The notes: generated by a model from the letters alone, not told the origin. A stretch of 64,000 nt of DNA from Enterococcus quebecensis (GCF_001730365.1 NZ_MIKB01000003.1:34125-98124); one strand, 5' to 3'; counted from the stretch's first letter, positions 18,491 through 28,568 are shown. Program-made: numbers and translations.

Positions 18491-19063
18491 TTAATGTTCA
18501 TTTTTTTCATTTAGGTCTTGTTTTTTATTTCTCCAAGATTTCTCTGCTGAATCTTTTGTTTCTTTTTCTACATCTTTTGCATCGGTGATTTCTTTTTCTA
18601 CATCGTCAAAATCTAAACGTGTGATTTCACCGCCTAATTCATTCATAATCAATTGGTTCAATGGACGGTTGTCATCTTCTTCTGCAATTAAAATCAGTCC
18701 AGTCTCACCTTCGCCGATTTGCTTAGTTACATGTTCAAAGACTGTTTGGGCACCTTGAATTTCTTTAGCATCTTGAGAAGCTCCAAATAAACTACCTGCA
18801 AACCAACCTAGCAAGATACCTAATGGACCACCTAAAATACCTATCAACATTCCAATCATACTGTTTGTAGATGTATGGTTATTACCTGTGAAATCAAGAA
18901 AATCATCAATTTTGAACTGATGAACACCATCATTTTCATGAGTGACAACAGCCATTTGTTCCCCTTTTATTTTTCTCTCCATATACAATTTTTTTATTTC
19001 TGAAAATGCTTGATATGCTTGGCTCTCTACTTCGAAGTGCATGATAATAACTCGTTTAGACAT
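18491..19063 (-). CDS. DUF1269-like protein with glycine-rich hydrophobic hairpin
   Basis: 190 residues. An N-terminal alpha/beta part (RVIIMHFEVESQAYQAFSEI), a Gly-rich membrane-like segment at about 70-95 (MLIGILGGPLGILLG), a second alpha/beta part, and an acidic, lysine-rich tail (about 150-190). This matches the DUF1269 group, often linked to stress or membrane association; the role is unknown. Single gene with its own terminator. Confidence 0.75.
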   Translation of the reverse strand: MSKRVIIMHFEVESQAYQAFSEIKKLYMERKIKGEQMAVVTHENDGVHQFKIDDFLDFTGNNHTSTNSMIGMLIGILGGPLGILLGWFAGSLFGASQDAKEIQGAQTVFEHVTKQIGEGETGLILIAEEDDNRPLNQLIMNELGGEITRLDFDDVEKEITDAKDVEKETKDSAEKSWRNKKQDLNEKNEH

Positions 19064-19131
19064 ACAACCACCTCATTCTATTTGATATTCTTATTCTAAC
19101 AATAAACTGGTTATTAAAGCAATGAAAATAA

Positions 19132-21009
19132 TTATCTAGGTGGTTGACCGCCTGGACCGCCACCCATTTGACTTCCGTTAACTTTTGCACCTGATTGATC
19201 GACTGAAGTCAACGTATCCTCGATGGTGATTTTTGCTAATTCGGTTCCTTTAGAATAGTTGCTATTGCTATACAATCCGTTTTTCTCAGTACCTGTATCT
19301 TGACCCCCAGTAGATAAAGTCACGGTCTCTCCGACTTTTAAATCAGGAGAACTAATTGTTACGTGGGAAAACTCTTTTGCAGGAGCAAATGAAAGGATTG
19401 TTTTTCCAGAGCTATTTTTTAAATTGATAAGCGTACCTGCTTTATTTGACTCATCAAAGTAAAGACTAAGTGCTGGTTGAGAAGAAGAATCGCTAACACT
19501 CATTGCCATACCTGAACTTCCACTTGCCGCAAACACTCCACCCTCCATTGAAAAAGTACCATCATAATCCAATGCACCGTTTCCATTGTCAGTAGGACCA
19601 TTTACAATTAATGTGCCCGCAGTCATACGGACATCACCATTACTGTCAATCCCGTCACCATCCGCATTGACATATACTGTTCCGCCATGAATTTCTATAA
19701 ATTTAGTGCTGTCACCACCAGCACCGGGTTTTCCGCCTTCGTTAGGTCCTCCAAAAGAATCTGCTCCAAATTGTCCATCTTGACCAGATTCTCCTGAACT
19801 CCCATTAGCAGCATTAATCCCGTCATCTGTGGATTGTACTGAAATATCACCATCATTAATTGTAACAGTTGATCCTTCCAGCCCTTCATATGAGTGATTG
19901 ACATTGATTTTTCCTTTATTGATCAGCAAATCTGTATTAGCATGAATCCCATCATCTACACTCGCTAATGAAAAGGTGCCATCATTAATCGTAACAGCTG
20001 CGTTGGCATGAATGCTGTCATCTGCCGTGTTTAAATCAAACGATCCGTCGTCTATTATAATATTTCCAGAAGCTTTCAAACCTTTATAACTTGCAGTCGT
20101 ATCAATTGATTGATCATCATAGCCTTTAGCCGTTTGGATGTTGATATCGGCTTTAGCAATAGATAGATTTGTTTCAGCTTGAATGCCATCGTTACCTGAT
20201 TGAATTGTAAATGTTCCGCCATCAATTGCAATCCAGCCTTTATTTACATCTGTGCTATTATTCGCTTGCATGCCATCTCCTTCGACCGTTTTTAAAGAAA
20301 AAATCCCCTCCGCAATTGATATTGAGTCTTTTCCTTTCAGTGCGTTATTTTTGGCAGTGACATTAATCGTTCCATTGGTGATGATTAAATCATCTTTGCT
20401 GCGAATGCCGTTGCTGTAATTTCCAATAATTTCTAACGTGCCAGTTCCATTAATTGTTAAATCATCTTTACTGAAAAATGTAGCGTCTGGTTCAGTTTGA
20501 TCAGCGGAAGCAAAAACATAATCGGTGCCATCCGATAGACTATTTTTTGAACCCTCAGCTAAAGTAGTGATGACTTTTTTTGCTTGTTCAACATATATAG
20601 CAGAAGCTGAATCATTACTTATCGACACATCTTTTAATACCAAATGAACTGTTTCATTATTTGCATTTATTTTGATCTGACCTTTATAGTTTCCAGTTAA
20701 AATATATGTGCCTCCTGCAGTAATTGAAATCGTATTGTTTTTTTCAGATACACCTGATCCGTCAATTGTGCTGCCTGCATCTTTTAATGTTATTTTAGTT
20801 GCTGTAGTTTCATCGTATGTTTCAACAAAATCATCGTTGTTATAGTCACCATATTTATTTTCTTCTGTTTTTTTCGCTGTTTTAACAGCAAGAATTTGTT
20901 CGGTACTTTCTGATGTTGCTTTCAGAGTGTTGGATGTTTCTTTTTTGCACCCAACTAATGGAATGAGTACAATCATTACCATTGTTAAACCGAATTTCAT
21001 TTTTTTCAC
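19132..21009 (-). CDS. Carbohydrate-binding beta-helix lipoprotein (DUF4353/Cthe_2159 type)
   Basis: 625 residues. N-terminal lipoprotein signal with lipobox LVGC at about residues 15-18, then a low-complexity linker and a long right-handed beta-helix-like part with repeated DDGIHAN, GDGIDSNGD and DGMQANN units, ending in a Gly/Pro-rich tail. The family includes a polygalacturonate-binding protein of Clostridium thermocellum. I chose GTG at 21009: TAGGTGG lies 6 bases before it and overlaps the stop of the upstream gene. Third gene of the VTC/DUF4956 cluster; likely anchored outside the membrane. Confidence 0.85.
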   Translation of the reverse strand: MKKMKFGLTMVMIVLIPLVGCKKETSNTLKATSESTEQILAVKTAKKTEENKYGDYNNDDFVETYDETTATKITLKDAGSTIDGSGVSEKNNTISITAGGTYILTGNYKGQIKINANNETVHLVLKDVSISNDSASAIYVEQAKKVITTLAEGSKNSLSDGTDYVFASADQTEPDATFFSKDDLTINGTGTLEIIGNYSNGIRSKDDLIITNGTINVTAKNNALKGKDSISIAEGIFSLKTVEGDGMQANNSTDVNKGWIAIDGGTFTIQSGNDGIQAETNLSIAKADINIQTAKGYDDQSIDTTASYKGLKASGNIIIDDGSFDLNTADDSIHANAAVTINDGTFSLASVDDGIHANTDLLINKGKINVNHSYEGLEGSTVTINDGDISVQSTDDGINAANGSSGESGQDGQFGADSFGGPNEGGKPGAGGDSTKFIEIHGGTVYVNADGDGIDSNGDVRMTAGTLIVNGPTDNGNGALDYDGTFSMEGGVFAASGSSGMAMSVSDSSSQPALSLYFDESNKAGTLINLKNSSGKTILSFAPAKEFSHVTISSPDLKVGETVTLSTGGQDTGTEKNGLYSNSNYSKGTELAKITIEDTLTSVDQSGAKVNGSQMGGGPGGQPPR

Positions 21010-21019
21010 TATCAACCAC

Positions 21020-21697
21020 CTACAATTCATCTCTATTTGTTGAAACTTTTCCGAAAACAATAGTTAAGTTTCCGTTTCTTACACGCATAGCATCCATTAG
21101 TTCTTTTTCTTGTTGACTATCTTTTAGTTTAATACGGTAACGTAATTCATAAAGGCTACCCATAGTCGTTGTTTTCACTGAATCTAAACTAGCAGAGTAG
21201 GTATATTGGCAAAATAAATCGTCGAACACTCCTGGGTAATCTAAATCTTCTGGAATTGTGACCTTCACTTCCCGTTCAGCAACTTTTTGTTTTTCACCAA
21301 AATGAATCGTGTTTAAAATTAATAGAAAAATAGCAATAATCAAAGAGAATAATGCAATGTAACTCACATACCCCATTCCAGTTGCTAATCCAATTCCCAT
21401 TGACCAAAAAATACTTGTAATTTCTCTAGCCCCTCCTGCCACAGATCGGAATCTAATTAAACTAAATGCCCCTAAAACAGCGACTCCTGTTCCTAAGTTG
21501 CCATTCACTAACATAATGACTAGTTGAACTAAAACTGGCAAAACAGCTAAAGTAATGACGAAATTTTTACTATAAACATTTCTATACATATGAACGGAAG
21601 ATACTAAAAGACCTAATAACACAGATGTGACAATACAAAATGATAGTTGTTTGAATGACAAATCAACTGAACTTTCTACTAATAAGCTAGATAACAT
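21020..21697 (-). CDS. DUF4956 family membrane protein
   Basis: 225 residues with four hydrophobic segments in the first 135 residues (about 10-32, 45-62, 67-85 and 98-125) and a cytoplasmic-looking C-terminal domain. The motif LGAFSLIRFRS is the DUF4956 hallmark. AAGGAGG lies 9 bases before the ATG at 21697. DUF4956 genes are often found next to VTC-domain and CotH or beta-helix genes, as here. Biochemical role unknown; it could be the membrane part of a polymer synthesis or export complex (inference). Confidence 0.85.
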   Translation of the reverse strand: MLSSLLVESSVDLSFKQLSFCIVTSVLLGLLVSSVHMYRNVYSKNFVITLAVLPVLVQLVIMLVNGNLGTGVAVLGAFSLIRFRSVAGGAREITSIFWSMGIGLATGMGYVSYIALFSLIIAIFLLILNTIHFGEKQKVAEREVKVTIPEDLDYPGVFDDLFCQYTYSASLDSVKTTTMGSLYELRYRIKLKDSQQEKELMDAMRVRNGNLTIVFGKVSTNRDEL

Positions 21698-21762
21698 AAC
21701 GAAGATCCTCCTTAAATTTAAAAATACAAGTGGCAAGTTCCAGAGTAATTAATTTTTAAAGT

Positions 21763-22482
21763 TTAGCTTGCAAAGCTAGATACACATAAGTAACGCTGAT
21801 AGGTTTGAGCATATTTTGAAAAAGATATTGGATAAATACCGAGTTCTGCTAAGATTTCTGAAAACCAGAGCGGATATGCTCCCAAGGCTTTAACTTCCAT
21901 TAATACATCGATTTCAGGCGCTACTCGATCTCCTCTATCATCTAAGGTATCCGTTAGTTCTTTTTTTCGATAACGGATATTAAAATCAAAAGTTATTCGG
22001 AAATCTTCATTTTCAAAACTAAATAATGCTCGTCGATCATAAGCAATCATCACTTTAGGTTCCAGACCTCTTCTAGACACAAGCCAATCAATTTCGTTTT
22101 TTATTTGCTTATCTTTAGTTACTTTCAATTTAAACGAATGGGGATATCGTATGTAGTTTTTGGCTGACAGATAAGATAAAGACACCCTTCTTTTGTAAAC
22201 TACACCACTGACTTTCTTTTTTATTTCCAGGAAAACATCGGAATTTTCTGTTGGTACACCATAGCTTCTAATCCGAAACTTTTCTTTGTACACTGGTTTG
22301 GCTATCGAATGGCGGATCATTTCGTAATCCTCAGTATCAAAATAAAGAGAAATAATTGTATGCAACCCATAATCATCTTCACCCATATATGGAAGTAACT
22401 TTTCTCTTAATTGATGATACATTTTATTCGTTAGTGCGTATTTTTTTTCTTTCCTTTGAAAACTATTTTTTAATTTAACCAT
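21763..22482 (-). CDS. VTC-domain protein, polyphosphate polymerase-like
   Basis: 239 residues forming a single VTC-type triphosphate-tunnel domain. The lysine/arginine/glutamate pattern is visible: RKEKKYALT, YFDTEDYE, KFRIRSYG, FLEIKKK, YKRRVSL, YDRRA, RITFDFNIRY, LMEVKALG and the final SKYAQTYQ. In yeast Vtc4 this domain makes polyphosphate from ATP; bacterial single-domain relatives are little studied. Start at 22482 from AAGGAGG 7 bases upstream. Followed by DUF4956 and the beta-helix lipoprotein with short spacing, so one operon. Confidence 0.88.
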   Translation of the reverse strand: MVKLKNSFQRKEKKYALTNKMYHQLREKLLPYMGEDDYGLHTIISLYFDTEDYEMIRHSIAKPVYKEKFRIRSYGVPTENSDVFLEIKKKVSGVVYKRRVSLSYLSAKNYIRYPHSFKLKVTKDKQIKNEIDWLVSRRGLEPKVMIAYDRRALFSFENEDFRITFDFNIRYRKKELTDTLDDRGDRVAPEIDVLMEVKALGAYPLWFSEILAELGIYPISFSKYAQTYQRYLCVSSFAS

Positions 22483-22551
22483 ATTATTTCCTCCTTTAAC
22501 TTCGTTCATTATATAAAGGGAAACATAAATGAAGCTTAAAAATAACGAGAA

Positions 22552-22600
22552 AAAAACACCTTATCTCTGAACAGTGTGTTCACTTTGAGATACGGTGTTT
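22552..22600 (-). terminator. Intrinsic terminator after ald
   Basis: AACACC.TATCTC pairs with GAGATA.GGTGTTT around a loop, followed by a T run on the minus strand. It ends the kynurenine operon. Confidence 0.85.
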
Positions 22601-22610
22601 CATACATTAT

Positions 22611-23723
22611 TTATTTAATTAACTCGCCTATAGGAGTATATTCTTTATTCTGATCTTTTGCGACAGCTTCCATTGTTAAATGTTTTTTATACGTATTGAT
22701 TCCAGTTGAAACAGTTTCATTTTCTTTCGCTGCTTGAACGATTCCTTTATTTGCGATCATAACAGCATATGGTATCGTTGCGTTTGTTAAAGCAAATGTC
22801 GAAGTTCTTGGAACGGCTCCTGGCATATTAGCTACAGCATAATGGACAACACCATGTTTTACATAGGTTGGATTATCGTGTGTCGTAATTTGGTCAGTAG
22901 TTTCAAAAATCCCGCCTTGATCAATTGCAATATCAACGATAACTGCTCCTGGCTTCATTTGTTTGACCATTTCTTCGGTCACTAATTTAGGCGCTTTTGC
23001 TCCTGGAATCAAGACAGCACCAATTACTACATCGGCTTCTTTGACTTTATTTTCGATATGGTAGGCATTAGAAATCAGCGTTTGGACATTATTGCCAAAA
23101 AGATCATCTAATTCGGCTAAACGATGGGGATTAACATCCAAAATGGTGACCTTCGCTCCTAATCCTATAGCAATTTTTGCGGCATTTGTTCCCGCTACAC
23201 CACCACCAATGATCACTACTTTTCCACGTTCAACACCTGGAACTCCAAATAGTAGAATGCCCTCTCCACCTTTAGGTTTTTCCAAAAATTGTGCGCCAAC
23301 TTGGACGGACATTCTCCCAGCGACTTCACTCATAGGTGTTAACAATGGCAACGTATGGTTTAAGCTCATTGTCTCATAAGCAACAGCTGTTACGTTATTT
23401 TCCATCAAAGAATCCGTTAGTTCGGGTTCTGGTGCTAAATGTAGGTAGGTAAATAAAATCAAATCATCATGAAAATATTGAAATTCTTCTTTTAACGGTT
23501 CTTTAACTTTTATAACCATATCAGATTGCCAAACTTTTCCAACGTCAGTTTCAATTTTTGCTCCCACATCTTTGAATTCTTGATCTGTGAAACCAGATCC
23601 AATCCCCGCTTCATGTTCAATAACTACTTCATGTCCGTTGTTAATCAGGCTGACGACTCCAGCTGGAGTAATTGCAATTCTATTCTCATTGTTTTTTATT
23701 TCTTTCGGAATACCAATACGCAT
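22611..23723 (-). CDS. ald: Alanine dehydrogenase
   Basis: NAD-dependent oxidative deamination of L-alanine to pyruvate and ammonia. 370 residues, standard length. N-terminal [21 protein letters not shown]-like MVIKVKEP, the Rossmann motif [10 protein letters not shown] and the [11 protein letters not shown] signature are present. ATG at 23723 has GAGGTGA 7 bases upstream; an in-frame GTG three codons earlier lies in that site. 23 bases after kynU, so it can consume the alanine released by kynureninase. Confidence 0.96.
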   Translation of the reverse strand: MRIGIPKEIKNNENRIAITPAGVVSLINNGHEVVIEHEAGIGSGFTDQEFKDVGAKIETDVGKVWQSDMVIKVKEPLKEEFQYFHDDLILFTYLHLAPEPELTDSLMENNVTAVAYETMSLNHTLPLLTPMSEVAGRMSVQVGAQFLEKPKGGEGILLFGVPGVERGKVVIIGGGVAGTNAAKIAIGLGAKVTILDVNPHRLAELDDLFGNNVQTLISNAYHIENKVKEADVVIGAVLIPGAKAPKLVTEEMVKQMKPGAVIVDIAIDQGGIFETTDQITTHDNPTYVKHGVVHYAVANMPGAVPRTSTFALTNATIPYAVMIANKGIVQAAKENETVSTGINTYKKHLTMEAVAKDQNKEYTPIGELIK

Positions 23724-23746
23724 AATTTTCACCTCACTGATTTATT

Positions 23747-25018
23747 TTATACAACTAATGTTCGTTCATTACTAAATTCTTCATATGTTTTGTTTATTGC
23801 AATGTCTTCCAAGGTTGCCACCAATGTATGAACTTCTTCATACGTATTATACAAAGCTATTGGTGCCAAACGGATAACATTCGGTTCTCTGAAGTCTGGA
23901 ATGATGTTGTTTTTTTTCAACGCCTTGCAAATACGATAAGCTTCTTCGTGTTCTAAACAAACGTGACCGCCTCGCTTACTATCTTCGCGAGGATTTCCAA
24001 CAGTGTATCCATATTTCGCAAGTTTTTCATCGATTAAATACATTAAATATGCTGTGATGGATAATGATTTCTCTCGAATCTTGTCCATACCTATTTCGTT
24101 AAAAATAGTTAATGTTCCTTCTAAAGGAGCCATCGCTAAGAAGCTAGGTGAGCCGATTTGCCAACCACTAGCATCGTGTTGATGTTCAAATTCATGTTTT
24201 AATTCGAACTGGGTATCGTCTTTGTTTCCCCACCATCCTGCTAGTCCTGGTGTTTCTTTAAAGTGTTTCCTATTCATATAAAGTCCCGCAATAGATCCTG
24301 GGCCTGCAGATAAATATTTATACGTACACCAAACTGCAAAATCAGGATCAACATCCTTAAAATCCATAGGTACTGCGCCAATTGCGTGGCACAAATCCCA
24401 ACCTATTAGGATACCTCTTTGGTGTGCTGCTTCTGTCACACGTTTCATATCCAATACTTGAGAACTACGGTATAAAACAGTTGGTAAAAGAATGATTGCT
24501 ACGTCCTCAGTCATCGCTTCAATAACTGCGGATTCATCAATGAGACGTCCGTCCGAACTTTTTACCACTTTTACCGCCTCACTTGGATCATAACCACGTA
24601 ATCGAACTTGACTATCTATTGCATAACGATCTGTTGGAAAATTTAAATCATCAACTAAAATTTTGTATCGATCTTTTGTTGGTTTATATAATGTACTAAT
24701 ACATTGATGGATATTGGTTGTTGTACTTCCTGTAATTACTATTTCATCTGGATAAGCATTAATCAAAGGTGCTGACATCTCACCTAGTTTACCAGCGTAA
24801 TGAAACAAAGCATCCCATAATTTAATTCCTTCTTTTTTCCAAATATCTAGCATATTAAGCAATGCTTTTTCGGCATCTTTAGACGCTAAACCTAGTGAAT
24901 TACCGTCCATGTAGATTTCTCCCGGTTGAACATAAAATCGATCTCTAACGTTTTTAAGCGGGTCTTTACGATCCATTTCTTTTGCAAATGCACTATCTGT
25001 TTGAAATATTCTTTCCAT
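23747..25018 (-). CDS. kynU: Kynureninase
   Basis: PLP enzyme splitting L-kynurenine into anthranilate and L-alanine. 423 residues. Signatures: IYMDGNSLGL at the N-terminus, GSTTTNIHQC, WDLCHAIGAVP with the PLP-binding Asp, and the Schiff-base Lys in CTYKYLSAGPGS, then QIGSPSFLAMAPLEG. Start supported by AAGGTGA. It sits between an MFS transporter and ald, with an Lrp-type regulator divergent. Kynureninase is unusual in Lactobacillales, and no other tryptophan-degradation gene is in the window, so kynurenine probably comes from outside. Confidence 0.93.
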   Translation of the reverse strand: MERIFQTDSAFAKEMDRKDPLKNVRDRFYVQPGEIYMDGNSLGLASKDAEKALLNMLDIWKKEGIKLWDALFHYAGKLGEMSAPLINAYPDEIVITGSTTTNIHQCISTLYKPTKDRYKILVDDLNFPTDRYAIDSQVRLRGYDPSEAVKVVKSSDGRLIDESAVIEAMTEDVAIILLPTVLYRSSQVLDMKRVTEAAHQRGILIGWDLCHAIGAVPMDFKDVDPDFAVWCTYKYLSAGPGSIAGLYMNRKHFKETPGLAGWWGNKDDTQFELKHEFEHQHDASGWQIGSPSFLAMAPLEGTLTIFNEIGMDKIREKSLSITAYLMYLIDEKLAKYGYTVGNPREDSKRGGHVCLEHEEAYRICKALKKNNIIPDFREPNVIRLAPIALYNTYEEVHTLVATLEDIAINKTYEEFSNERTLVV

Positions 25019-25098
25019 TATCTGTCACCTTCCAAGTTTTTTTATTTAAAAGAAGCTATTCTTATACAAGAAAAATACCTCTCATCAGAACAAACTAA

Positions 25099-26286
25099 TT
25101 ATGATAACCTATTACTTCTGTTGAATTTTGCGAATCCAAAAACTGCTAAGAGTGCCATAAACCCTACACCAACAAGCAAATAGATAGCCACTGTCCACGA
25201 CCCACTCACCTCACTAACTTTCGTTACTATAGGGGTACCAATGAAAATTCCGATATAATAAAATAAGTTAATAAACGAAATACTTACACCAATCAATCGC
25301 TCTTGTTTCACAATTTTCGGGGCTAATATCATCACACATGAAGAAGACAAGCTAGCGCCAGCCGAAAGTGTAAAGAGCTGTGCAATAAATGTGAAACTGC
25401 TTGACAAATGTGCCATCCAAAACGTTGCTATCAACATCAGTATAAAAGAACAAACAATAATGCCTCGTCCTTTCTTCGTCCGATCAATCAAAAAGCCAGC
25501 CAATGCACCAAATGGAATACCGAACAAACCAAAATAGCCGGCATAACTATTTGCTAAAGGTTCTGATAATCCGTAATTTTGGGTATAAATCAGCGGATAA
25601 AGATTGATAAACGCAAACAATATGAAGGCCATACAGCCTTGAGCAAATGCTAACAACCAAATTGATCTATTTTCTATCGCTCTTTTAATTGAATCCTGTT
25701 CTTTTTTTTGGTCGGAAATGGGCGTTTTTTCTGGCTCATCTAACAAAATAAGATACAAACATAAAGAGAGAACAGATAAGCCTGCAATAATCCACCAGAG
25801 CGAGCGGAGTCCATAGATTTGGGATAAAGGTTTAAACAAATTCATTGCTAACATTGAACCTAATGCAGAAAAGGTTCCCCAAAGACCTGTTGCAATGCCA
25901 CTTTCTCCATCTTTGAACCAAAAATTGATTAAAACAATTCCTACCATGATAATCATTGAAAATGAGATACCTTCAATCGCTCTTGATAGTAATAACAGCC
26001 AAAAAGCATTCGAAAAAGCGCCCATAATATTTCCAATTGCCAAACACCCCATTAAACCTACTAACAATTTTTTTGCACCAAAACGTGTAACTAAGGCACC
26101 GCCAGGAATTGCTAGAAAAATACCAGAAACTGTAAAAATTGACATCAACCATGAAACCATTGACAGACTTACACCTAAATCTTGACCTAATTCACTTTGA
26201 ATCGGTACCAGTTTCAATTGACTCAAGGAAACAATTACTCCACCTGCGTACAATAACAAAAATTTTAACCACCTGTTTCTCACCAT
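25099..26286 (-). CDS. MFS transporter, candidate kynurenine importer
   Basis: 395 residues with twelve predicted membrane helices. It has the MFS loop motif GGALVTRFGAKK after helix 2 and a matching GALAGFLIDRTKKGRG in the second half, which is the cyanate/CynX-like nitrate-type branch in my reading. ATG at 26286 with AAGGAGT 8 bases upstream. First gene of the unit with kynU and ald (80 bases to kynU). Context makes uptake of kynurenine, or export of anthranilate, the likely job; sequence alone does not show the substrate. Confidence 0.87.
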   Translation of the reverse strand: MVRNRWLKFLLLYAGGVIVSLSQLKLVPIQSELGQDLGVSLSMVSWLMSIFTVSGIFLAIPGGALVTRFGAKKLLVGLMGCLAIGNIMGAFSNAFWLLLLSRAIEGISFSMIIMVGIVLINFWFKDGESGIATGLWGTFSALGSMLAMNLFKPLSQIYGLRSLWWIIAGLSVLSLCLYLILLDEPEKTPISDQKKEQDSIKRAIENRSIWLLAFAQGCMAFILFAFINLYPLIYTQNYGLSEPLANSYAGYFGLFGIPFGALAGFLIDRTKKGRGIIVCSFILMLIATFWMAHLSSSFTFIAQLFTLSAGASLSSSCVMILAPKIVKQERLIGVSISFINLFYYIGIFIGTPIVTKVSEVSGSWTVAIYLLVGVGFMALLAVFGFAKFNRSNRLS

Positions 26287-26620
26287 AAAGAATACTCCTT
26301 TTTGGTCCGTCTTTTTAGTTTGAAGAAACAATAGATTTACTAGTAAACCTTTACCAGCTCTTAAGATAAGATAATCATAACGAATTTTATGAGTTGTTGT
26401 ATATAGAAATATGAATAAAATGTAAACGTTTTCTTTTCATATTAGAAAATGTATGCCAATTATTTTTACAGTATGAAATAAAATCCTTCATAACTGCTAT
26501 TTTTTTGCTATAAAGTTCAAAAATGTTCGATAACTCTAAAGCTACTATAGAAAAATGGGCACTTTTCCTCTATAATTAATATACTGATTTAGCATAACAG
26601 CATCTAAAGGAGGTATACCA
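26287..26620. other. Divergent control region of the kynurenine locus
   Basis: 334 bases without a gene between the MFS gene and the Lrp-type regulator. It holds a cre-like site (26421-26434), a TATAAT at 26571-26576 suited to the regulator's promoter, and many A/T tracts of the kind Lrp-family proteins bind. No small gene seen. Confidence 0.6.
26421..26434 (+). promoter_or_regulatory. cre-like site (CcpA) upstream of the kynurenine operon
   Basis: TGTAAACGTTTTCT fits TGWAANCGNTNWCA in 13 of 14 positions. About 135 bases before the MFS start. Confidence 0.6.
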
Positions 26621-27058
26621 TTGGATAAAACTGACCGTAAACTTTTGAAAATTCTCCATGAAAATTCACGAATTTCGATTGTGGAATTGTCTCAAAAAAT
26701 TAATTTAAGTCGTCCTAGTGTTAAGGAGCGTATCAATAAGCTAGTTGAGCAAGGAATCATCACAAATTTTACAATTCAAGTTTCATTGGAACAAGTCAAA
26801 CAATCAATAACCTTCTTCACTGAATTAAGTCAAGTAACAATTTCTGTTGAAAAAACCTTAAAATTATTAAAAGACAGTCCTTATGTAAATGAAATTCATA
26901 TTGTTAGTGGTGATGTGAATTATTTGGTGAAAGCAACTGTCGCTAATACAACTGAAATGAGAGATTTACTTGCTAATTGGATGAAATTTGCTAATGTTAA
27001 AAGTTCGATTGTTTTAGAATCAGCACTAGAAAACCGACTCTATTTAGATATGGACTGA
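26621..27058 (+). CDS. Lrp/AsnC family regulator, KynR-like position
   Basis: 145 residues: N-terminal helix-turn-helix (LDKTDRKLLKILHEN..ISIVELSQ..NLSRPSVKERI) and a C-terminal RAM ligand-binding domain (about 65-140) with VNEIHIVSGDVNYLVK. TTG start with AAAGGAGG 7 bases upstream. It is transcribed away from MFS-kynU-ald. In pseudomonads and relatives kynU is controlled by the Lrp-type activator KynR, so a kynurenine-responsive role is likely, by analogy of family and position. Confidence 0.9.
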   Translation: MDKTDRKLLKILHENSRISIVELSQKINLSRPSVKERINKLVEQGIITNFTIQVSLEQVKQSITFFTELSQVTISVEKTLKLLKDSPYVNEIHIVSGDVNYLVKATVANTTEMRDLLANWMKFANVKSSIVLESALENRLYLDMD

Positions 27059-27128
27059 CCAAATAATTTACTTAGCCTATAATAGTTACTTTCAGCTTCA
27101 TATTGTGAATATATTCACTTAGATCCTC

Positions 27129-27162
27129 CGTAAAAAAAAGAGCCATAATATTATCAGCTCTC
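27129..27162 (-). terminator. Intrinsic terminator after obg
   Basis: GAGAGCTGATAAT pairs with ATTATGGCTC, followed on the minus strand by eight T. Confidence 0.85.
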
Positions 27163-27179
27163 TTCTCCTATCTATTGTG

Positions 27180-28493
27180 TTAATCTACAAATTCAAATTC
27201 ATATTCACCAATTCGAACAATATCCCCATCTTTAGCACCACGAGCACGTAATGCTTCATCAATACCCATGCCACGTAATTGACGTGCAAAGCGCATCACA
27301 CTTTCATCATGTTCAAAGTTGGTCATCTGGAATAGTTTTTCTAATGATTCTCCAGATAAAATCCAAGTAGCATCTGAATCGCGATCAATCGTAAATTCTG
27401 GGCCTTCTGGTTGGAAACCGTAATGAACAGTATCTTCCACAATTTCTTCTTCATATAACGGAAACTCCGGCGTCACATCTAACAAATCAGCAGTTGCGTT
27501 AAGTAATGGCTCAATTCCTTTACGTGAAACTCCAGAGATCGGGAAAATAGGTAGATGATCTGCATATTCATCTGTGCGTTCTTTTTCAAGTTGTTCTCTG
27601 AATTTCTTCAAATTTTCTTCTGATTCAGGCATATCCATTTTATTTGCTACAATAATTTGCGGACGTTCCATCAAGCGTAGATTATGAGATGCTAATTCTT
27701 TGTTGATTGCTAAATAATCTTCGTAAGGATCGCGCCCTTCCATTCCGCTCATGTCTATCACATGCAAAATAACTCTTGTTCGTTCAATATGACGTAAAAA
27801 CTGAGTCCCAAGACCAACACCTTGAGATGCGCCTTCAATCAAACCTGGTAAGTCAGCTGCAGCGAAACTACGGCCATCACTTGTTGAAACCATACCAAGA
27901 TTTGGCACCAATGTTGTAAAGTGATAGGCACCTATTTTAGGTCTAGCAGATGAAATAACAGACAGTAATGTAGATTTCCCTACAGATGGGAATCCCACTA
28001 AGCCAACATCGGCCAAGACTTTCAGTTCTAATTCGATTTTTCTTTCTTGACCTGGTTCACCATTCTCGGCAATTTCCGGAGCTGGATTTTTAGCTGATGC
28101 AAAACGAATATTCCCACGTCCGCCACGTCCGCCTTTAGCTACAGTCAGTGTTTGACCATTTTCGATTAAATCTCCAATTAATGTACCTGTCTCAGCATCA
28201 CGAACCGTTGTGCCTGGTGGAACTTTAACAAATGTATTTTCAGAGCCACGCCCGTGCATTCCTTTGCTCATTCCATTTTCACCTGGTTGTGCTTTAAAAT
28301 GACGATTGAAACGAAAATCCATCAGTGTACGTAATCCCTCTTCTACGACAAGGATCACATCTCCTCCTTGACCGCCATCTCCACCAGCAGGCCCGCCGTC
28401 CGGCACATATTTTTCTCTACGAAAGGCCACCATTCCGTCGCCACCTTTACCGGCTTTGACATCAATTGTTACCTGATCTAAAAACATGGACAT
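27180..28493 (-). CDS. obgE: GTPase Obg (CgtA)
   Basis: Essential GTPase of ribosome assembly and stress signalling. 437 residues: glycine-rich Obg fold (about 1-158), G domain with P-loop [20 protein letters not shown] and NKMD, and a C-terminal OCT domain (about 355-437), the Firmicutes layout. Start with AGGAGG. A promoter about 120 bases upstream and a terminator-like hairpin in the leader precede it. Single gene with its own terminator. Confidence 0.97.
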   Translation of the reverse strand: MSMFLDQVTIDVKAGKGGDGMVAFRREKYVPDGGPAGGDGGQGGDVILVVEEGLRTLMDFRFNRHFKAQPGENGMSKGMHGRGSENTFVKVPPGTTVRDAETGTLIGDLIENGQTLTVAKGGRGGRGNIRFASAKNPAPEIAENGEPGQERKIELELKVLADVGLVGFPSVGKSTLLSVISSARPKIGAYHFTTLVPNLGMVSTSDGRSFAAADLPGLIEGASQGVGLGTQFLRHIERTRVILHVIDMSGMEGRDPYEDYLAINKELASHNLRLMERPQIIVANKMDMPESEENLKKFREQLEKERTDEYADHLPIFPISGVSRKGIEPLLNATADLLDVTPEFPLYEEEIVEDTVHYGFQPEGPEFTIDRDSDATWILSGESLEKLFQMTNFEHDESVMRFARQLRGMGIDEALRARGAKDGDIVRIGEYEFEFVD

Positions 28494-28510
28494 ATTTTGT
28501 CCTCCTATCT

Positions 28511-28568
28511 AAAAAGGTTGGGACACAAGTTATTCAGCCTTTTTAAAAAGGACTACTTGCGTCTCACC
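28511..28568 (-). promoter_or_regulatory. Terminator-like hairpin in the obg leader
   Basis: On the minus strand GGTGAGACGCAAGT pairs with ACTTGTGTCCCAACC around an inner CCTTTTTAAAAAGG hairpin, followed by TTTTT and then the obg ribosome site. It resembles hairpins common in enterococcal intergenic regions (GGTTGGGACA type). As it lies downstream of the obg promoter it could attenuate obg. Confidence 0.6.

Noticed and set aside
19695..20250. Repeated GATGGNATT-like sequence in the beta-helix gene as DNA repeat
   Set aside because: It reflects the protein repeats (DDGIHAN) of the beta-helix and varies at the DNA level.
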